This document shows positions 1 to 9,199 of a stretch of DNA of 64,000 nucleotides, one piece after another. The notes under the pieces were generated by a model that was not told the DNA's origin, did no database searches, and worked only from the letters and a program-made list of their open reading frames with translations. Source of the stretch: Rs1 sp038900335 (GTDB taxonomy: Bacteria; Pseudomonadota; Gammaproteobacteria; Pseudomonadales; Balneatricaceae); assembly GCA_038900335.1 (NCBI GenBank), contig JBBMRB010000002.1:372001-436000 (forward strand). The letters are read 5' to 3'. The translations under genes were made by a program, and so were the position numbers. The stretch's first letter is position 1, and each line of letters starts with the position of its first letter.

Positions 1-1
1 G

Positions 2-442
2 CTATTTCCGGATGAAGTCTCCCTCACTGTTGCCAGTGGCATTAAAGGTGATGGACGATGGCTAACAAAGCCTTGGTTAACGCTTGCCAATGGGGATCCT
101 GATCCAAACATCCAAGTATGTATCATTAGCCAGCGAGTAATGGATCTATGCTGGCGAGATCGAGAGTCAACTATCCACCCAGGCGATCTATTTGCAGTTG
201 ATATGGATTTAGCAGAAGAAAATTTACCCGCCGGTACTTTACTTAGTGTCGGTAGCGCGGTATTAGAAGTCAGCGATGAATTTAATAACGGCTGTGTAAA
301 GTGGCGAAAACGCTATGGTACTGACAGCTACAAATGGATCAACAAGCGAGAATACAGGCATTTACGACTGCGCGGAATTTTGTGCAAAATAGTGCAAGAC
401 GGTGTTGTTAGAGTCGGTGATCAATTAGCAAAGGTGCTATAG
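2..442 (+). CDS. MOSC-domain protein, C-terminal part (cut by window edge)
   Basis: The reading frame is open from base 2, so this is the 3' part of a gene that begins before the window; the internal ATG at 140 is not the start. The visible 146 residues show the MOSC pattern: an acidic/Gly stretch (PGDLFAVDMDLAEENLPAG), a GSAVLEVS strand, a single Cys in GCVKWRKRYG, then LRLRGILCKIVQDGVVRVGDQL. MOSC domains (molybdenum cofactor sulfurase C-terminal) bind sulfur on the conserved Cys or act in molybdopterin-dependent reduction, as in YiiM and YuaD. No partner enzyme is visible. A 13-bp terminator stem follows the stop. Assignment to the domain family is fairly safe; the exact role is unknown. 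Confidence 0.75.
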   Translation, partial: LFPDEVSLTVASGIKGDGRWLTKPWLTLANGDPDPNIQVCIISQRVMDLCWRDRESTIHPGDLFAVDMDLAEENLPAGTLLSVGSAVLEVSDEFNNGCVKWRKRYGTDSYKWINKREYRHLRLRGILCKIVQDGVVRVGDQLAKVL

Positions 443-484
443 CAGTAATACCCGATAAATGAGCATACACTGATCAGCCTACCT

Positions 485-526
485 AATAACAACAAAGATG
501 ATTCAAGCCTCAGCTTTGTTGTTATT
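485..526. terminator. Bidirectional terminator hairpin between convergent genes
   Basis: A perfect 13-bp inverted repeat (arms 485-497 and 514-526, 16-nt loop) lies between the MOSC gene (plus) and the chemoreceptor gene (minus). The arm ends are A/T-rich on both sides, so it could stop transcription from both directions. Confidence 0.7.
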
Positions 527-564
527 TATCCGCCATCAAATTGTATTAACCCATAATGATATAA

Positions 565-2487
565 CTAACTTTTTCTATCTTCATCAAAAGCATTAACTAA
601 TTCAGATAGAGTATCTGCCAGTTTATTTAGCGCTTGAGTATCGATGGAGACTGTTTTCGCATTATTCATATTCATTTCTGAATTATTGGTAATTTCTGCC
701 ATACTACTATTAATATCTTTTATAGTAATTGATTGCTCTTCAGTAGCAGCAGCAACCATATGATTTGTATCAGAAATAGAGCCGGTCATCTCAGCGCTTG
801 ATGCCAGAATGGTTTCAGCTTTAGCAATAGATTCAACAGTCATTTTTGATTGCTTAATAATATTAGCAATTTCCTGATTTGCCGTAGCAGACGTCATCGA
901 CAATTTATCCATGATCGTTTGGATTTCAGTGGTTGAGTCCGCTGTTTTTCCTGCTAAGTTACGTACTTCATCTGCCACAACTGCAAACCCGCGACCATGT
1001 TCCCCAGCTCGGGCAGCTTCAATAGCGGCATTAAGGGCAAGCAAATTTGTCTGGCTTGAGATTGACTCGATCACTGATAAGGCACTGGCAATAGTCTCTG
1101 TGTTTTCAGTCAATGTATTGATTACATTAGATACATCAGTAATTTTATGGCCCAAGTTATTAATATCTTGCTTTGTTTGACCAATCACTGCACTGACAGA
1201 TTTACCATTTTCTCGGATGTTTTGTGCGATATTCGAGGCGCTCGTCGCATTTTCAGCGATTTCAGATATAGTCAGCTCCATTTGGCTCAATGCCACTGAA
1301 ATATGTTGTGTATTCTCATCATTCATTTGTGAGCTAGCTAATGTCTCATCTGTTTTTTTATTTAGTTCACTAGAAATTAGTTTTAACTCTTGGCTGCTAT
1401 TTGCAATAGTACCAAACAAGCCTTCCAATTTGCTTAAAAACGAGTTGTAACCTTTGGCAACTTTAACTAACTCTTTTTGACCTGTCTGGGGTAAACGATA
1501 AGATAAGTTAGCGTGGCCTTGACCCATTTTTGTAAACAAATCCGCTAATTTAGAAATAGGTTTTGTAATTGATCCTGCAATAAAGATAGCGACTATCCCA
1601 GCAATCACAGCGACGACAATGGTCCACATCATAATTTTTAGATTAGCATCATTAATACTGCTGTATATTTCTGCCTCTGGTACTTGTGCGACAACATACC
1701 ATTTTGCACTGCTAATATAGCTTGAAGAAACCAATAGTTCGCCAGTTTCAGCTTCTGAGTTGAGCAAATTAAAATCTTTTTCAATTAACAGCTTTTGGCT
1801 AACCCCTTCCTTATAAATCTTATCAATATTCTTACCTATCATTTCTTTATTTTTGTGCAGCTGGATAACACCATTACTATCAACTAAAAAAACAAAACCA
1901 CTTTTTTCTAGCTTAAAAGAATTGAGTAAAGCAACCATATCTTCAAAGGATTTAGACACTCCAGACAAGCCAGCGCCATCAACTTGCTGATAGTTAACAA
2001 ACAAATCGACCTCAGCAGAATCTTTTCGGCTGTAAATACTGACAGAAGAAGCAACCCCACTGCTACGGTAAGCAAAGAACCAATCGTCTGCGGTTCCTTT
2101 TTTAAGCTTGCGTAAAAAACCTTTTTGGTTCCAGTAGTTAGCACTATTTCTATCAGCAAATGAGGCGTTGCTAAAATTATTTGTTGTCGCTATGTGAATC
2201 AGCTTATCCTGCAAAATAGCTTCGCCTGCTTCATCTGCACCGTTTTTGTACCATTGCAGAATATGCGCGTCAGTAGCAATTTGCTCTGCAACCGTTTTCA
2301 TCTGCGAAATTTCTTTGTCAATTCGGCTATTGATATACTTAACAGTAAAAGGAAGTTCTTGATTTAACAGCCTATTTTCTAAATTATTACGTGCAGTCCA
2401 CTGGCTAAACGAGCCAATGAATACCGCAGTAAAAATAACAAAAGAAATTAAGGATAGCGTTATTTTCTGACTTATTAACATTTGCAT
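565..2487 (-). CDS. Methyl-accepting chemotaxis protein with periplasmic Cache-type sensor
   Basis: A 640-residue inner-membrane chemoreceptor. A transmembrane segment lies at about residues 9-28. A periplasmic ligand domain of about 250 residues follows, with the pattern of a double-Cache sensor (WYKNGADEA..., FVFLVDSNGVIQLH, SSAKWYVVAQVPEAEIY). The second membrane segment is at about 285-306, followed by a HAMP linker (GSITKPISKLADLF) and the cytoplasmic signalling coiled coil. The conserved hairpin tip, ESISSQTNLLALNAAIEAARAG followed by EHGRGFAVVADEVRNLA, is at about 470-515 and is the CheA/CheW contact. I see no C-terminal CheR-tethering pentapeptide. The ligand is unknown; Cache receptors often sense amino acids, amines or carboxylates, which would suit this catabolic neighbourhood. 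Confidence 0.93.
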   Translation of the reverse strand: MQMLISQKITLSLISFVIFTAVFIGSFSQWTARNNLENRLLNQELPFTVKYINSRIDKEISQMKTVAEQIATDAHILQWYKNGADEAGEAILQDKLIHIATTNNFSNASFADRNSANYWNQKGFLRKLKKGTADDWFFAYRSSGVASSVSIYSRKDSAEVDLFVNYQQVDGAGLSGVSKSFEDMVALLNSFKLEKSGFVFLVDSNGVIQLHKNKEMIGKNIDKIYKEGVSQKLLIEKDFNLLNSEAETGELLVSSSYISSAKWYVVAQVPEAEIYSSINDANLKIMMWTIVVAVIAGIVAIFIAGSITKPISKLADLFTKMGQGHANLSYRLPQTGQKELVKVAKGYNSFLSKLEGLFGTIANSSQELKLISSELNKKTDETLASSQMNDENTQHISVALSQMELTISEIAENATSASNIAQNIRENGKSVSAVIGQTKQDINNLGHKITDVSNVINTLTENTETIASALSVIESISSQTNLLALNAAIEAARAGEHGRGFAVVADEVRNLAGKTADSTTEIQTIMDKLSMTSATANQEIANIIKQSKMTVESIAKAETILASSAEMTGSISDTNHMVAAATEEQSITIKDINSSMAEITNNSEMNMNNAKTVSIDTQALNKLADTLSELVNAFDEDRKS

Positions 2488-2825
2488 ACTCTATTTAAAA
2501 TAAAAGATTAAAAGCCTATACGGCTATAGATAAACTATGGATCATAAAAGCGTTTTTTAATCTTTTTTATTTAATTAAAGCAACTATTACATTAAAACAG
2601 TATTAATAGATGTTTGCTTGAAAGTCGTTTTTTGCACACTATTCTTGCTTGTACCCTGCACGACTTAAACGGCTCTAATGAAATAAGTAAACTCTAAAGC
2701 GAGTATGCTCACACTCATACCTAGAACTCATACCTAGAGCCCCTCATTTCTTGGTAAGCACTAAAAAGTGAGCAACGAAACTTGGCAATTGAGCCAAAGC
2801 TTCGGATGATATGGCTCCCTGGCAA
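2488..2825. other. Intergenic region upstream of the chemoreceptor
   Basis: 338 bases with no credible gene. It must hold the chemoreceptor promoter (minus strand) but I could not fix its elements. The only structure seen is a short direct repeat (ACTCATACCTAGA-like) at about 2712-2738. Confidence 0.4.
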
Positions 2826-3308
2826 TTAGCTTTTCAAGAATTTATCAAGTCTGGGTTTAACAAAAAAAGTCATGCACATGGCTATCACCAAACCTAGTGG
2901 TAATGAGCCCAAAAAACCATTCAACCAAGCATCAAAGTAAACACCTGTATTTTCAAAGCCAATGTTATTAGCAGTGGTCGTAGCTGACATGACAGACTCC
3001 ATCACTAACGCCATTAGGCAAGCGGTTAACAGCTTTTTGACCAACTCGGGAGAATTTGCAAACGCCGCATTAATGGCCTTACTAAAGAGATACATAGCGG
3101 TGAACCCTGTTGGTGCCATGACCAACAGCGCTAGTAAATAGGAGGTGGCCCAATCATAGTAAAAGCCATCACTAAAACCTTTATTTAGATAAGTCATTAA
3201 AAACGTTAAGCTAGCGCTGACTACTGTCATAACACTAAACATCACCAGAATTTTTTGATAAATAGGTCGCTTATTACTTTGTGAATTAGCGAGTGCGAGT
3301 TCAGACAT
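2826..3308 (-). CDS. DUF2798 membrane protein (two repeated units)
   Basis: A 160-residue protein with four predicted membrane helices, arranged as two DUF2798-like units of about 65 residues. The first contains KILVMFSVMTVVSASLTFLM and the second LTACLMALVMESVMSATTTA; in both a methionine- and serine-rich helix opens the unit. The biochemical function of the family is not established. The gene is divergent from a marR gene across a 126-bp gap that carries two matching palindromes, so it is very probably the target of that regulator. An efflux or membrane-stress role is only a guess. Confidence 0.8.
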   Translation of the reverse strand: MSELALANSQSNKRPIYQKILVMFSVMTVVSASLTFLMTYLNKGFSDGFYYDWATSYLLALLVMAPTGFTAMYLFSKAINAAFANSPELVKKLLTACLMALVMESVMSATTTANNIGFENTGVYFDAWLNGFLGSLPLGLVIAMCMTFFVKPRLDKFLKS

Positions 3309-3369
3309 GGTGTTACTCCTAAAGTTTTATTTGGGATTTATTTGGCTTTTGCTGGCAAATAAAATATGA

Positions 3370-3415
3370 TTGATAATATCAACTAACTATATTTAATGTG
3401 GTTGATATTGTCAAC
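3370..3415. promoter_or_regulatory. Paired palindromic operators in the DUF2798/marR divergent promoter
   Basis: Two related palindromes sit 18 bp apart: TTGATAATATCAA (3370-3382) and GTTGATATTGTCAAC (3401-3415). They share the half-site TTGAT/ATCAA and lie between the divergent starts at 3308 and 3435. Size and position fit MarR dimer sites, suggesting control of both genes. Confidence 0.65.
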
Positions 3416-3434
3416 TACTTTTAATGAGCATATT

Positions 3435-3881
3435 ATGCACCAAACAAACCCAGTCAATGCCGCTTTTAGATTAGCGCACACTTTAAAACGTCATGTTCTG
3501 CAACGTATCGATTTTGAATCAATGCCTATCACCCCGATGCATGTACGAGTATTAAAATCGATTGATAACTATCAAGATTGCACCGCTAATGACCTTAGCA
3601 AACTGCTTGATAGAGACAAGGCGCAAGTAACTCGCTTAGTAAACACTCTAGTAGAGCAAGGGGCTGTCGGCCGTGAAAGCAACCCGAGTGATAAACGTAG
3701 TCAGCTATTAGTTATTTTGGAGGGCGGGCGAGTGTTACTCAAAAGAATTCAATCTATTGATCAAGATATTTTATCAAAAATAGATAACGAGATAAGCCCG
3801 CAAGAGCTGGCGACATTTACTAAAATAGCGACTAAAATGGCAGACATAATTGAAGTGGCATTAGATGAAAAAAAACGATAG
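3435..3881 (+). CDS. MarR-family transcriptional regulator
   Basis: A winged-helix repressor of 148 residues when started at the ATG at 3435; the upstream in-frame start at 3396 would overlap the second operator palindrome, so I prefer 3435. The winged helix is visible as MHVRVLKSIDNY...TANDLSKLLDRDKAQVTRLVNTLVEQGAVGRE, followed by the wing (NPSDKRSQLLVI) and a C-terminal dimerisation helix. It probably represses itself and the divergent DUF2798 gene through the two palindromes between them. The effector is unknown. Confidence 0.88.
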   Translation: MHQTNPVNAAFRLAHTLKRHVLQRIDFESMPITPMHVRVLKSIDNYQDCTANDLSKLLDRDKAQVTRLVNTLVEQGAVGRESNPSDKRSQLLVILEGGRVLLKRIQSIDQDILSKIDNEISPQELATFTKIATKMADIIEVALDEKKR

Positions 3882-4702
3882 TAATGATGCTTTTTCAGGA
3901 GATCAGCCTCTATTTTAAGACAGTGACGCTCATGTTGTGCATCTGGATGCTGGTCTACTGTAGTTCTTAGCTCAGCCTCTGCGATCATTGTTGAGCGATT
4001 AAAACTTAATGCTTATACCACTACAAAATAAAGACATCCTATCTTATATCCTATCATTAAAAACGTCGTAATTTTTATTAAGCGCTTTAAATAACTTTTT
4101 AGTTAGGTGCATGTAGTCATTGTATGTAAACCTAACTAAAAAATCAGACAACAAACAGCGCTAGAATTCATTCCATAGTACTCGCTACTCTAGTTTTAAT
4201 AATATATTGACACGACAATCCTAGTTAAAATATCTAATAAAGATTAAACATCACAACATCTAGCGCCCTTATTCCCTGCTAAAAGCTAGCTATATTCTCT
4301 TTTAATGAAGCTGGAATCACCTGTAACTAATTATAATAAATAGAAAATACCTACTTCATAAGAAAAACTGATGATATGTTAAAAAAATGCTATTTGTAAT
4401 TATGTTTTTTGCAGAATATATTGAATGCACGCTTTAAAAACAAACAAAACATTAACTAGATTTTTACAAAAGACGAGACAGCAACACAAAAGTTACATCT
4501 GGATGCGCTCTTAAGATCCTTAATTATAAGAATAATTTAAAGTTAAATTGATAGACTAGGACCATTATTAGCATCACCTAAGATCTACTCTTAGATAACA
4601 TGCTTTTATTGTAAAATTGTATGACTATTTCATAACCTAAAGGTTATAAAGATGTCCGTATAAAAAATCACTATCAATAAGTTACTTCAAAGAGGAATGT
4701 CA
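3882..4702. other. Long intergenic region ahead of the tct operon
   Basis: About 820 bases without a credible gene. It contains a perfect 13-bp inverted repeat (see 4096-4142). A TTGACA box lies at 4207-4212, but its -10 partner is weak and it is nearly 500 bases from tctB. The stretch 3890-3990 is open on the minus strand, but its product resembles nothing I know. The region is very AT-rich from 4200 on. Confidence 0.4.
4096..4142. terminator. Perfect 13-bp inverted repeat, likely terminator of marR
   Basis: Arms TTTTTAGTTAGGT (4096-4108) and its exact complement (4130-4142) flank a 21-base loop. The A/T-rich outer ends give a U-tract on either strand. It lies about 215 bases after the marR stop. 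Confidence 0.5.
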
Positions 4703-5179
4703 ATGGACAGTTTGGATAGACGAAAAGTAGATATAGTTGTGATGACTATGCTGATTATCGCATCAATCATAATTTTAACGAACGACAATTTAAGTGAAGG
4801 CGGAGCACAAACTGAACTCGGTTCTCTATTTCTACCGCGTATTGTTGCAGGTTTTATTATTATTTTTTCACTCTTTATTGGTGCAACTTCAACTTACAAG
4901 CTAATTGCAAAAAAAGCAGTTAAAACCGATGAAACCATCAGCTTAAACGGCTTTTTGGGCGTCAATATCTACGTTGGTATTTTTATTCTTTACTGGTTCA
5001 GCGTTCCTTATATAGGCTTTTTGATCGCGACTCCACTCGTTATGCTCTCAGTAGCTGTATTACTAGGAGCTAAAAACTGGTTAGCTATAGGCACTATGTC
5101 TGTTGTAGTACCCTTATTGGTTTTCTATGGATCTGTGCATTTTTTACGCGTTTACCTGCCAACTTGGTCACTGTCTTAA
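4703..5179 (+). CDS. tctB: Tripartite tricarboxylate transporter, small membrane subunit (TctB family)
   Basis: A 158-residue protein with four predicted membrane helices (the first near VDIVVMTMLIIASIIILTND, the last near IGTMSVVVPLLVFYGSVHFL), typical of TctB. I start at the ATG at 4703 because AGAGG at 4691-4695 is correctly spaced for it, whereas the ATG at 4697 is only one base away from that site. It forms the membrane complex with TctA, whose start codon lies 12 bases after this stop. TTT systems import carboxylates such as citrate with the help of a periplasmic binding protein; here TctC is also present. The neighbouring D-amino-acid genes suggest an amino-acid-like or dicarboxylic substrate, which is inference. 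Confidence 0.88.
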   Translation: MDSLDRRKVDIVVMTMLIIASIIILTNDNLSEGGAQTELGSLFLPRIVAGFIIIFSLFIGATSTYKLIAKKAVKTDETISLNGFLGVNIYVGIFILYWFSVPYIGFLIATPLVMLSVAVLLGAKNWLAIGTMSVVVPLLVFYGSVHFLRVYLPTWSLS

Positions 5180-5191
5180 AGGAAGTTAAAA

Positions 5192-6691
5192 ATGATCGAT
5201 AATATTTTAAATGGCTTCGCTTCTATTCTTTCGATAGGCCCTATTTTAGGAATCATAGCAGGTGTGTTGGTAGGTATTACTTTTGGCGCAATCCCGGGAA
5301 TATCAGGAATAATGGCTATTTCTATCATCTTGCCACTGACCTTTTATGTTGACCCTATTATTGGTATTACCATGCTCCTAGCCGTTTACAAGGCGAGCAT
5401 TTATGGTGGATCTATTTCTGCTATCCTTATTAACACACCAGGTGCTGCTGCATCTTTTCTAACAGCACAAGATGGACACGCCTTAACAAGAAAAGGTAAA
5501 GCAGGTAAAGCCTTAGACATTTCACTATTCTCATCGGTTACTGGTGAAGCCCTAGCGACCTTAGTTTTAATCTTTATTGCCGCACCAATTTCTGCCATAT
5601 CTTTACAAGCAGGTCCCATTGAAAAAGTATTTTTACTACTATTTGCATTCACCGTTATAGGCTCTCTCGCTGGCGAGTCTATTTCCCGCGGTCTACTTTC
5701 TTGTTGCCTAGGAATGATATTTGCCATGGTCGGCTTGTCTTCCATTACCGGTGCAGCTCGCTTTACTTTTGGCATACCTGAGTTAATGGCTGGTTTTACA
5801 TTTATCCCTATGTTGATAGGTATCTTAGTGATGCCAGAGGTGATCAATATTATTCGTCGTCGTAAACAGCCTGAGCACGAAATGGCATTACATAAATCGA
5901 TGGACAAAGACGATAATCGTATTAGCTGGAAAGAGTATAAAGGTCTTTTTGGTACTATTTTAAAATCTACTGGTATAGGCACATTTGTGGGAGCTCTGCC
6001 GGGGTTAGGCTCTAGTACTGCAGCATTTATTGCTTATGGCGAGGCAAAGCGTACATCTAAAAAACCAGAAGAATTTGGTAAGGGTTCCGTAGAGGGGATT
6101 GCTGCTGCTGAATCTGCTAATAACGCAGTTTGTGGATCTAGTTTAATTCCTATGCTGACCTTGAGTATTCCTGGGGATGATGTGGCTGCGCTATTAATGG
6201 GTGCTTTTTTGATTCATGGTTTAACGCCAGGTCCTATGATTTTCTTTGAACACACTTCAACTATTTATGCCATTTTTGCAGGTTTCTTGTTAACTGATCT
6301 GTTCTTGCTAGTCATTGCTCGCTCAGGATTTAGGTTCTTTACTAAGGTTGCATCACTCAAGCGGTATTTTATCTTCCCGTGTGTCACTGTATTTGCTTTT
6401 GCTGGTGCTTTCACCACTTCGCAAAACATGGATGATGTTCTTGTCTTAATCCTATTTACTATTATTGGCTACGCCATGCGCTTAGTGGGTTTAAACCCTG
6501 CTGTGTTTATTATTGGCTTTATTCTTACGCCGTTTTTAGAACAAAATTTAGATCAGGCACTGGCGATAGTCGGTGACGATTACCATTTATTTTTTGCATC
6601 AACCTTCTCTTGGGTGTTCATTGCACTGGCAGCATTCTTTGTAGGCTCAAGTATTTATATGAAAAAGAAACAAGCGAGACAACAAAACTAG
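5192..6691 (+). CDS. tctA: Tripartite tricarboxylate transporter, large permease (TctA family)
   Basis: A 499-residue polytopic membrane protein with the TctA signatures GAIPGISGIMAISIILPLTF near the N-terminus, YGGSISAILINTPGAAASF, and in the second half GTFVGALPGLGSSTAAFIAYGEA followed by GSSLIPMLTLSIPGDDVAALLMGA. These repeated glycine/proline loops are the family's substrate and ion pathway elements. It follows tctB immediately and precedes tctC by about 100 bases, so the order is B-A-C rather than C-B-A. It drives cation-coupled carboxylate uptake across the inner membrane. Confidence 0.95.
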   Translation: MIDNILNGFASILSIGPILGIIAGVLVGITFGAIPGISGIMAISIILPLTFYVDPIIGITMLLAVYKASIYGGSISAILINTPGAAASFLTAQDGHALTRKGKAGKALDISLFSSVTGEALATLVLIFIAAPISAISLQAGPIEKVFLLLFAFTVIGSLAGESISRGLLSCCLGMIFAMVGLSSITGAARFTFGIPELMAGFTFIPMLIGILVMPEVINIIRRRKQPEHEMALHKSMDKDDNRISWKEYKGLFGTILKSTGIGTFVGALPGLGSSTAAFIAYGEAKRTSKKPEEFGKGSVEGIAAAESANNAVCGSSLIPMLTLSIPGDDVAALLMGAFLIHGLTPGPMIFFEHTSTIYAIFAGFLLTDLFLLVIARSGFRFFTKVASLKRYFIFPCVTVFAFAGAFTTSQNMDDVLVLILFTIIGYAMRLVGLNPAVFIIGFILTPFLEQNLDQALAIVGDDYHLFFASTFSWVFIALAAFFVGSSIYMKKKQARQQN

Positions 6692-6792
6692 CGAGGAATG
6701 ACACAGACATTGCACTCTTCATTCAAAGTGCTTGAGTCTAATCAGAATAAAATTAAAAACGAACAAAAAATAAATTAATGAGGAACTAATAA

Positions 6793-7740
6793 ATGAAATC
6801 TATTAATAAAAAAGTGATCACTTTATTATCAGCAATCAGTATCAGTGTAGCGTCATCAGCAGCACTTGCAGATTATCCTGACAAACCAATTAAAGTAATA
6901 GTTCCCTATGGAGCAGGTGGCGATTCCGATTTAACCACTCGTGTTTGGGCAGACGCTGTAGAAAAAGAGCTGGGCGTACCTATTATTGTTATTAATAAGA
7001 AAGGTGCCGGCGGTATCGTGGGGACATCTTTTGTGGCCAACTCTAAAAACGATGGTTACACTCTTATTAATGCAGGCCTTGGCAACATGCTTGTAACGCC
7101 CAATTTCAGTAAAACGCCTTATGATTTTTCAAGCTTTCAACCTATTCTAAAAATGACAGCAGTACCTTTAGGTATAGTCGTATCTAAAGATAGCCCATAT
7201 AAGAATTTTGAAGATTTTATAGCGGGTGCTAAAGCAAAGACCTTGACCCAAGGATCTTGGGGTGCTGCTTCTTCGGGTACTATTTTAGCGAATATTATTG
7301 CCGACCAAGCAGGCTATAAACCTAAATATGTGCATGGTAATACAACTGCAGAATCAATGGTTTCAGTTATTGGCGGGCACATTGACTCAGCAGTATCTTT
7401 CCCACCAGCATTCGCTCCTCACGTAAAAGCCGACCGTGCTCGCTTATTAGTTATTAACCAAAAAATGGATACATACCCAGGCGTCCCAACTTTTTCTGAC
7501 TTTGGAATCAAAGGAAGTTTTGAAGGTTGGTCAGGTATCTTTGCACCAAAAGGCGTTCCACAAGAAGTTGTAGATAAACTAATCGCCGCTACCACTAAAG
7601 CAATGCAAGACCCTAAAGTACTTAAAGCGTATGAGAACATGGGCGCAATAGTGAATTTTAGACACGGTGAAAAATGGGTATCTGATATGCAAGAAACTTA
7701 TCAAATAATGAAATCAGCTTCAGAAAAAGTTAAAAAGTAA
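6793..7740 (+). CDS. tctC: Tripartite tricarboxylate transporter, periplasmic binding protein (TctC/Bug family)
   Basis: 315 residues with a clear signal peptide (MKSINKKVITLLSAISISVA to ALA, cleaved near residue 26) and then YPDKPIKVIVPYGAGGDSDLTTRVWADA, the conserved opening of Bug/TctC receptors. The two binding loops, VPYGAGGDSD and KGAGGIVGTSFVAN, are present. Members bind carboxylates, including Asp and Glu, through main-chain contacts and two waters, so the ligand cannot be read directly. A GAGG ribosome site lies at 6780-6783. A hairpin follows the stop. It completes the tctBAC importer. Confidence 0.93.
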   Translation: MKSINKKVITLLSAISISVASSAALADYPDKPIKVIVPYGAGGDSDLTTRVWADAVEKELGVPIIVINKKGAGGIVGTSFVANSKNDGYTLINAGLGNMLVTPNFSKTPYDFSSFQPILKMTAVPLGIVVSKDSPYKNFEDFIAGAKAKTLTQGSWGAASSGTILANIIADQAGYKPKYVHGNTTAESMVSVIGGHIDSAVSFPPAFAPHVKADRARLLVINQKMDTYPGVPTFSDFGIKGSFEGWSGIFAPKGVPQEVVDKLIAATTKAMQDPKVLKAYENMGAIVNFRHGEKWVSDMQETYQIMKSASEKVKK

Positions 7741-7751
7741 GTTAGCAAAAT

Positions 7752-7780
7752 ATACCCTGTAACCTGTGGCTACAGGGTAT
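7752..7780. terminator. Hairpin between tctC and the convergent lysR
   Basis: Perfect 10-bp stem (ATACCCTGTA at 7752-7761 with its complement at 7771-7780) and a 9-base loop in the 48-base convergent gap. It probably serves both genes. Confidence 0.7.
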
Positions 7781-7788
7781 TGAGCGCA

Positions 7789-8745
7789 CTACCACTGAGT
7801 AAATTGATCAGGATTTTCTATCAAAGATTCAATTCTATCACGCATTAATTGGGCAAATGCTGAAGTGATTCGCGAGCGTGGGGTATCTGCTGGATACAAA
7901 ATACTTACTTTTAAGTTGATGTTTGGCTCAAATTTACGAAACACAATTTTCCCCGCTTGGCTGTAGCTACAGTAGCTAGCAATCGAAAGAGGATCCATTA
8001 CACATACTCCTAAATTGCGCTCAACAAAGCGTAAGGCAGGAATAAAAAAACGAGTCTGAAGGCGAACATTCATACGACTATTGTGTTTAGAGAAAATGTT
8101 TTGTAACTCGTGAAACGTCATATGATCAGGATGCAGGGTAATCATAGGTTCGTTATCTAATAGCTCTGGGGTGATTACTTTATGGCCCGCTAACGGATGA
8201 TCAACAGATAGAGCGCATAAGCAGTTCAGATTATAGGATTCACTTTCAAAGCTGTTTTCCTGAGATGAAACTTCTGCTAAACCAATGTCATATTGGCTTG
8301 ATGCGATCCATTCTTTAACCCCATCGGAGGTACGAGTTTGCATAGATATTTGAATCTTTGGATGCTCTTCCAAAAAATCAGACACTAAATCTGGCATAAA
8401 AAAGTTTGAAGGCCCAGGCATACAACCTATACGTAAAAAGCCAAATTGCTTATTTTTAATGTCGCTTACAGTTTGAGATACATCTTGAATACGACTAAAA
8501 ATAGATTCAATTTCATTGTATAGGTAATGCGCTTCTGGTGTTGGGTATAGACGTTTTTTACGACGCTCAAATAATTGAAATCCAACATTTTCTTCAAGGG
8601 AGTTAATTAACATGCTAACAGCTGGCTGGCTTTTATAAAGCTGTTTTGATGCTTGGGAAACTGAACCAGATAGTATGACCGCCCGAAACGCTTCCATTTG
8701 ACGAAGATTGATAGTAACCACCACTAAAAGTGCGCCAAAAAACAT
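7789..8745 (-). CDS. LysR-type transcriptional regulator
   Basis: A 318-residue LysR protein. The N-terminal winged helix is NLRQMEAFRAVILSGSVSQASKQLYKSQPAVSMLINSLEENVGFQLFERRKKRLYPT and the C-terminal two-lobed effector domain begins near residue 100 (GFLRIGCMPGPSN). The true start may be slightly internal (GTG-GTG or the ATG of MEAFRAV), because the first 11 residues are not family-like and no ribosome site precedes the ATG at 8745. It is convergent with tctC and divergent from ridA, so it probably controls ridA-dadA and perhaps the tct genes, in response to an amino acid or carboxylate. Confidence 0.9.
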   Translation of the reverse strand: MFFGALLVVVTINLRQMEAFRAVILSGSVSQASKQLYKSQPAVSMLINSLEENVGFQLFERRKKRLYPTPEAHYLYNEIESIFSRIQDVSQTVSDIKNKQFGFLRIGCMPGPSNFFMPDLVSDFLEEHPKIQISMQTRTSDGVKEWIASSQYDIGLAEVSSQENSFESESYNLNCLCALSVDHPLAGHKVITPELLDNEPMITLHPDHMTFHELQNIFSKHNSRMNVRLQTRFFIPALRFVERNLGVCVMDPLSIASYCSYSQAGKIVFRKFEPNINLKVSILYPADTPRSRITSAFAQLMRDRIESLIENPDQFTQW

Positions 8746-8836
8746 AAGATTAATTTATGAATAAGCGCAGTTAAAAATAATATTTTATATATTTTGAGAT
8801 AGATAATAAAGATTATTTCTATCTAGGAGAGAACAT

Positions 8837-9187
8837 ATGACTGACAGATTAGGTAAAAACCAACGAATGAGCCAGATAGTAGTCCATGGTGATACCGTTT
8901 TACTATCAGGCCAAGTAGCCAAGGATACAAACGCTGATGTGAGTGGACAAACTCAGCAAGTCCTTACACAAATTGACGAGCTGCTTGCCCAAGTTAGCTG
9001 TTCAAAAAGCGATTTACTCAGCGCTAATATTTGGCTCAGTGATATCAAAGATTTTCAGCTGATGAATACCGTTTGGGATGCTTGGGTTGATACACAGCAT
9101 CCTCCTGTGCGCGCCTGTGTTGAAGCAAAATTGGCACGAGTAGAACTGGCAGTAGAAATTCAAGTAACAGCCGCTAAACGAGCATAG
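8837..9187 (+). CDS. RidA-family reactive imine/enamine deaminase
   Basis: A 116-residue RidA/YjgF/UK114 protein. Features are VHGDTVLLSGQVAKD near the N-terminus, an internal HPPVRACVEAKLA with the Arg that orients the substrate carboxylate, and VELAVEIQVTA at the end. RidA proteins hydrolyse 2-imino acids and enamines made by flavin-dependent amino-acid oxidation or PLP enzymes to the keto acid and ammonia. The ribosome site is strong (AGGAGA). It lies 12 bases upstream of the FAD D-amino-acid dehydrogenase, which makes exactly such imines, so the two almost certainly work in sequence. Confidence 0.92.
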   Translation: MTDRLGKNQRMSQIVVHGDTVLLSGQVAKDTNADVSGQTQQVLTQIDELLAQVSCSKSDLLSANIWLSDIKDFQLMNTVWDAWVDTQHPPVRACVEAKLARVELAVEIQVTAAKRA

Positions 9188-9199
9188 ACGAAAGAGAAA

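Noticed and set aside
2488..2570. Flagellar sigma-28 promoter for the chemoreceptor
   Set aside because: A GCCGTATA box is present on the minus strand but no properly spaced TAAA -35 element was found.
3761..3988. 75-codon minus-strand ORF after marR
   Set aside because: Mostly antisense to marR; the 100 bases beyond it are open but match nothing I know and have no ribosome site.
5401..5982. 193-codon minus-strand ORF
   Set aside because: Fully antisense to the well-supported tctA gene; its product has no domain pattern.
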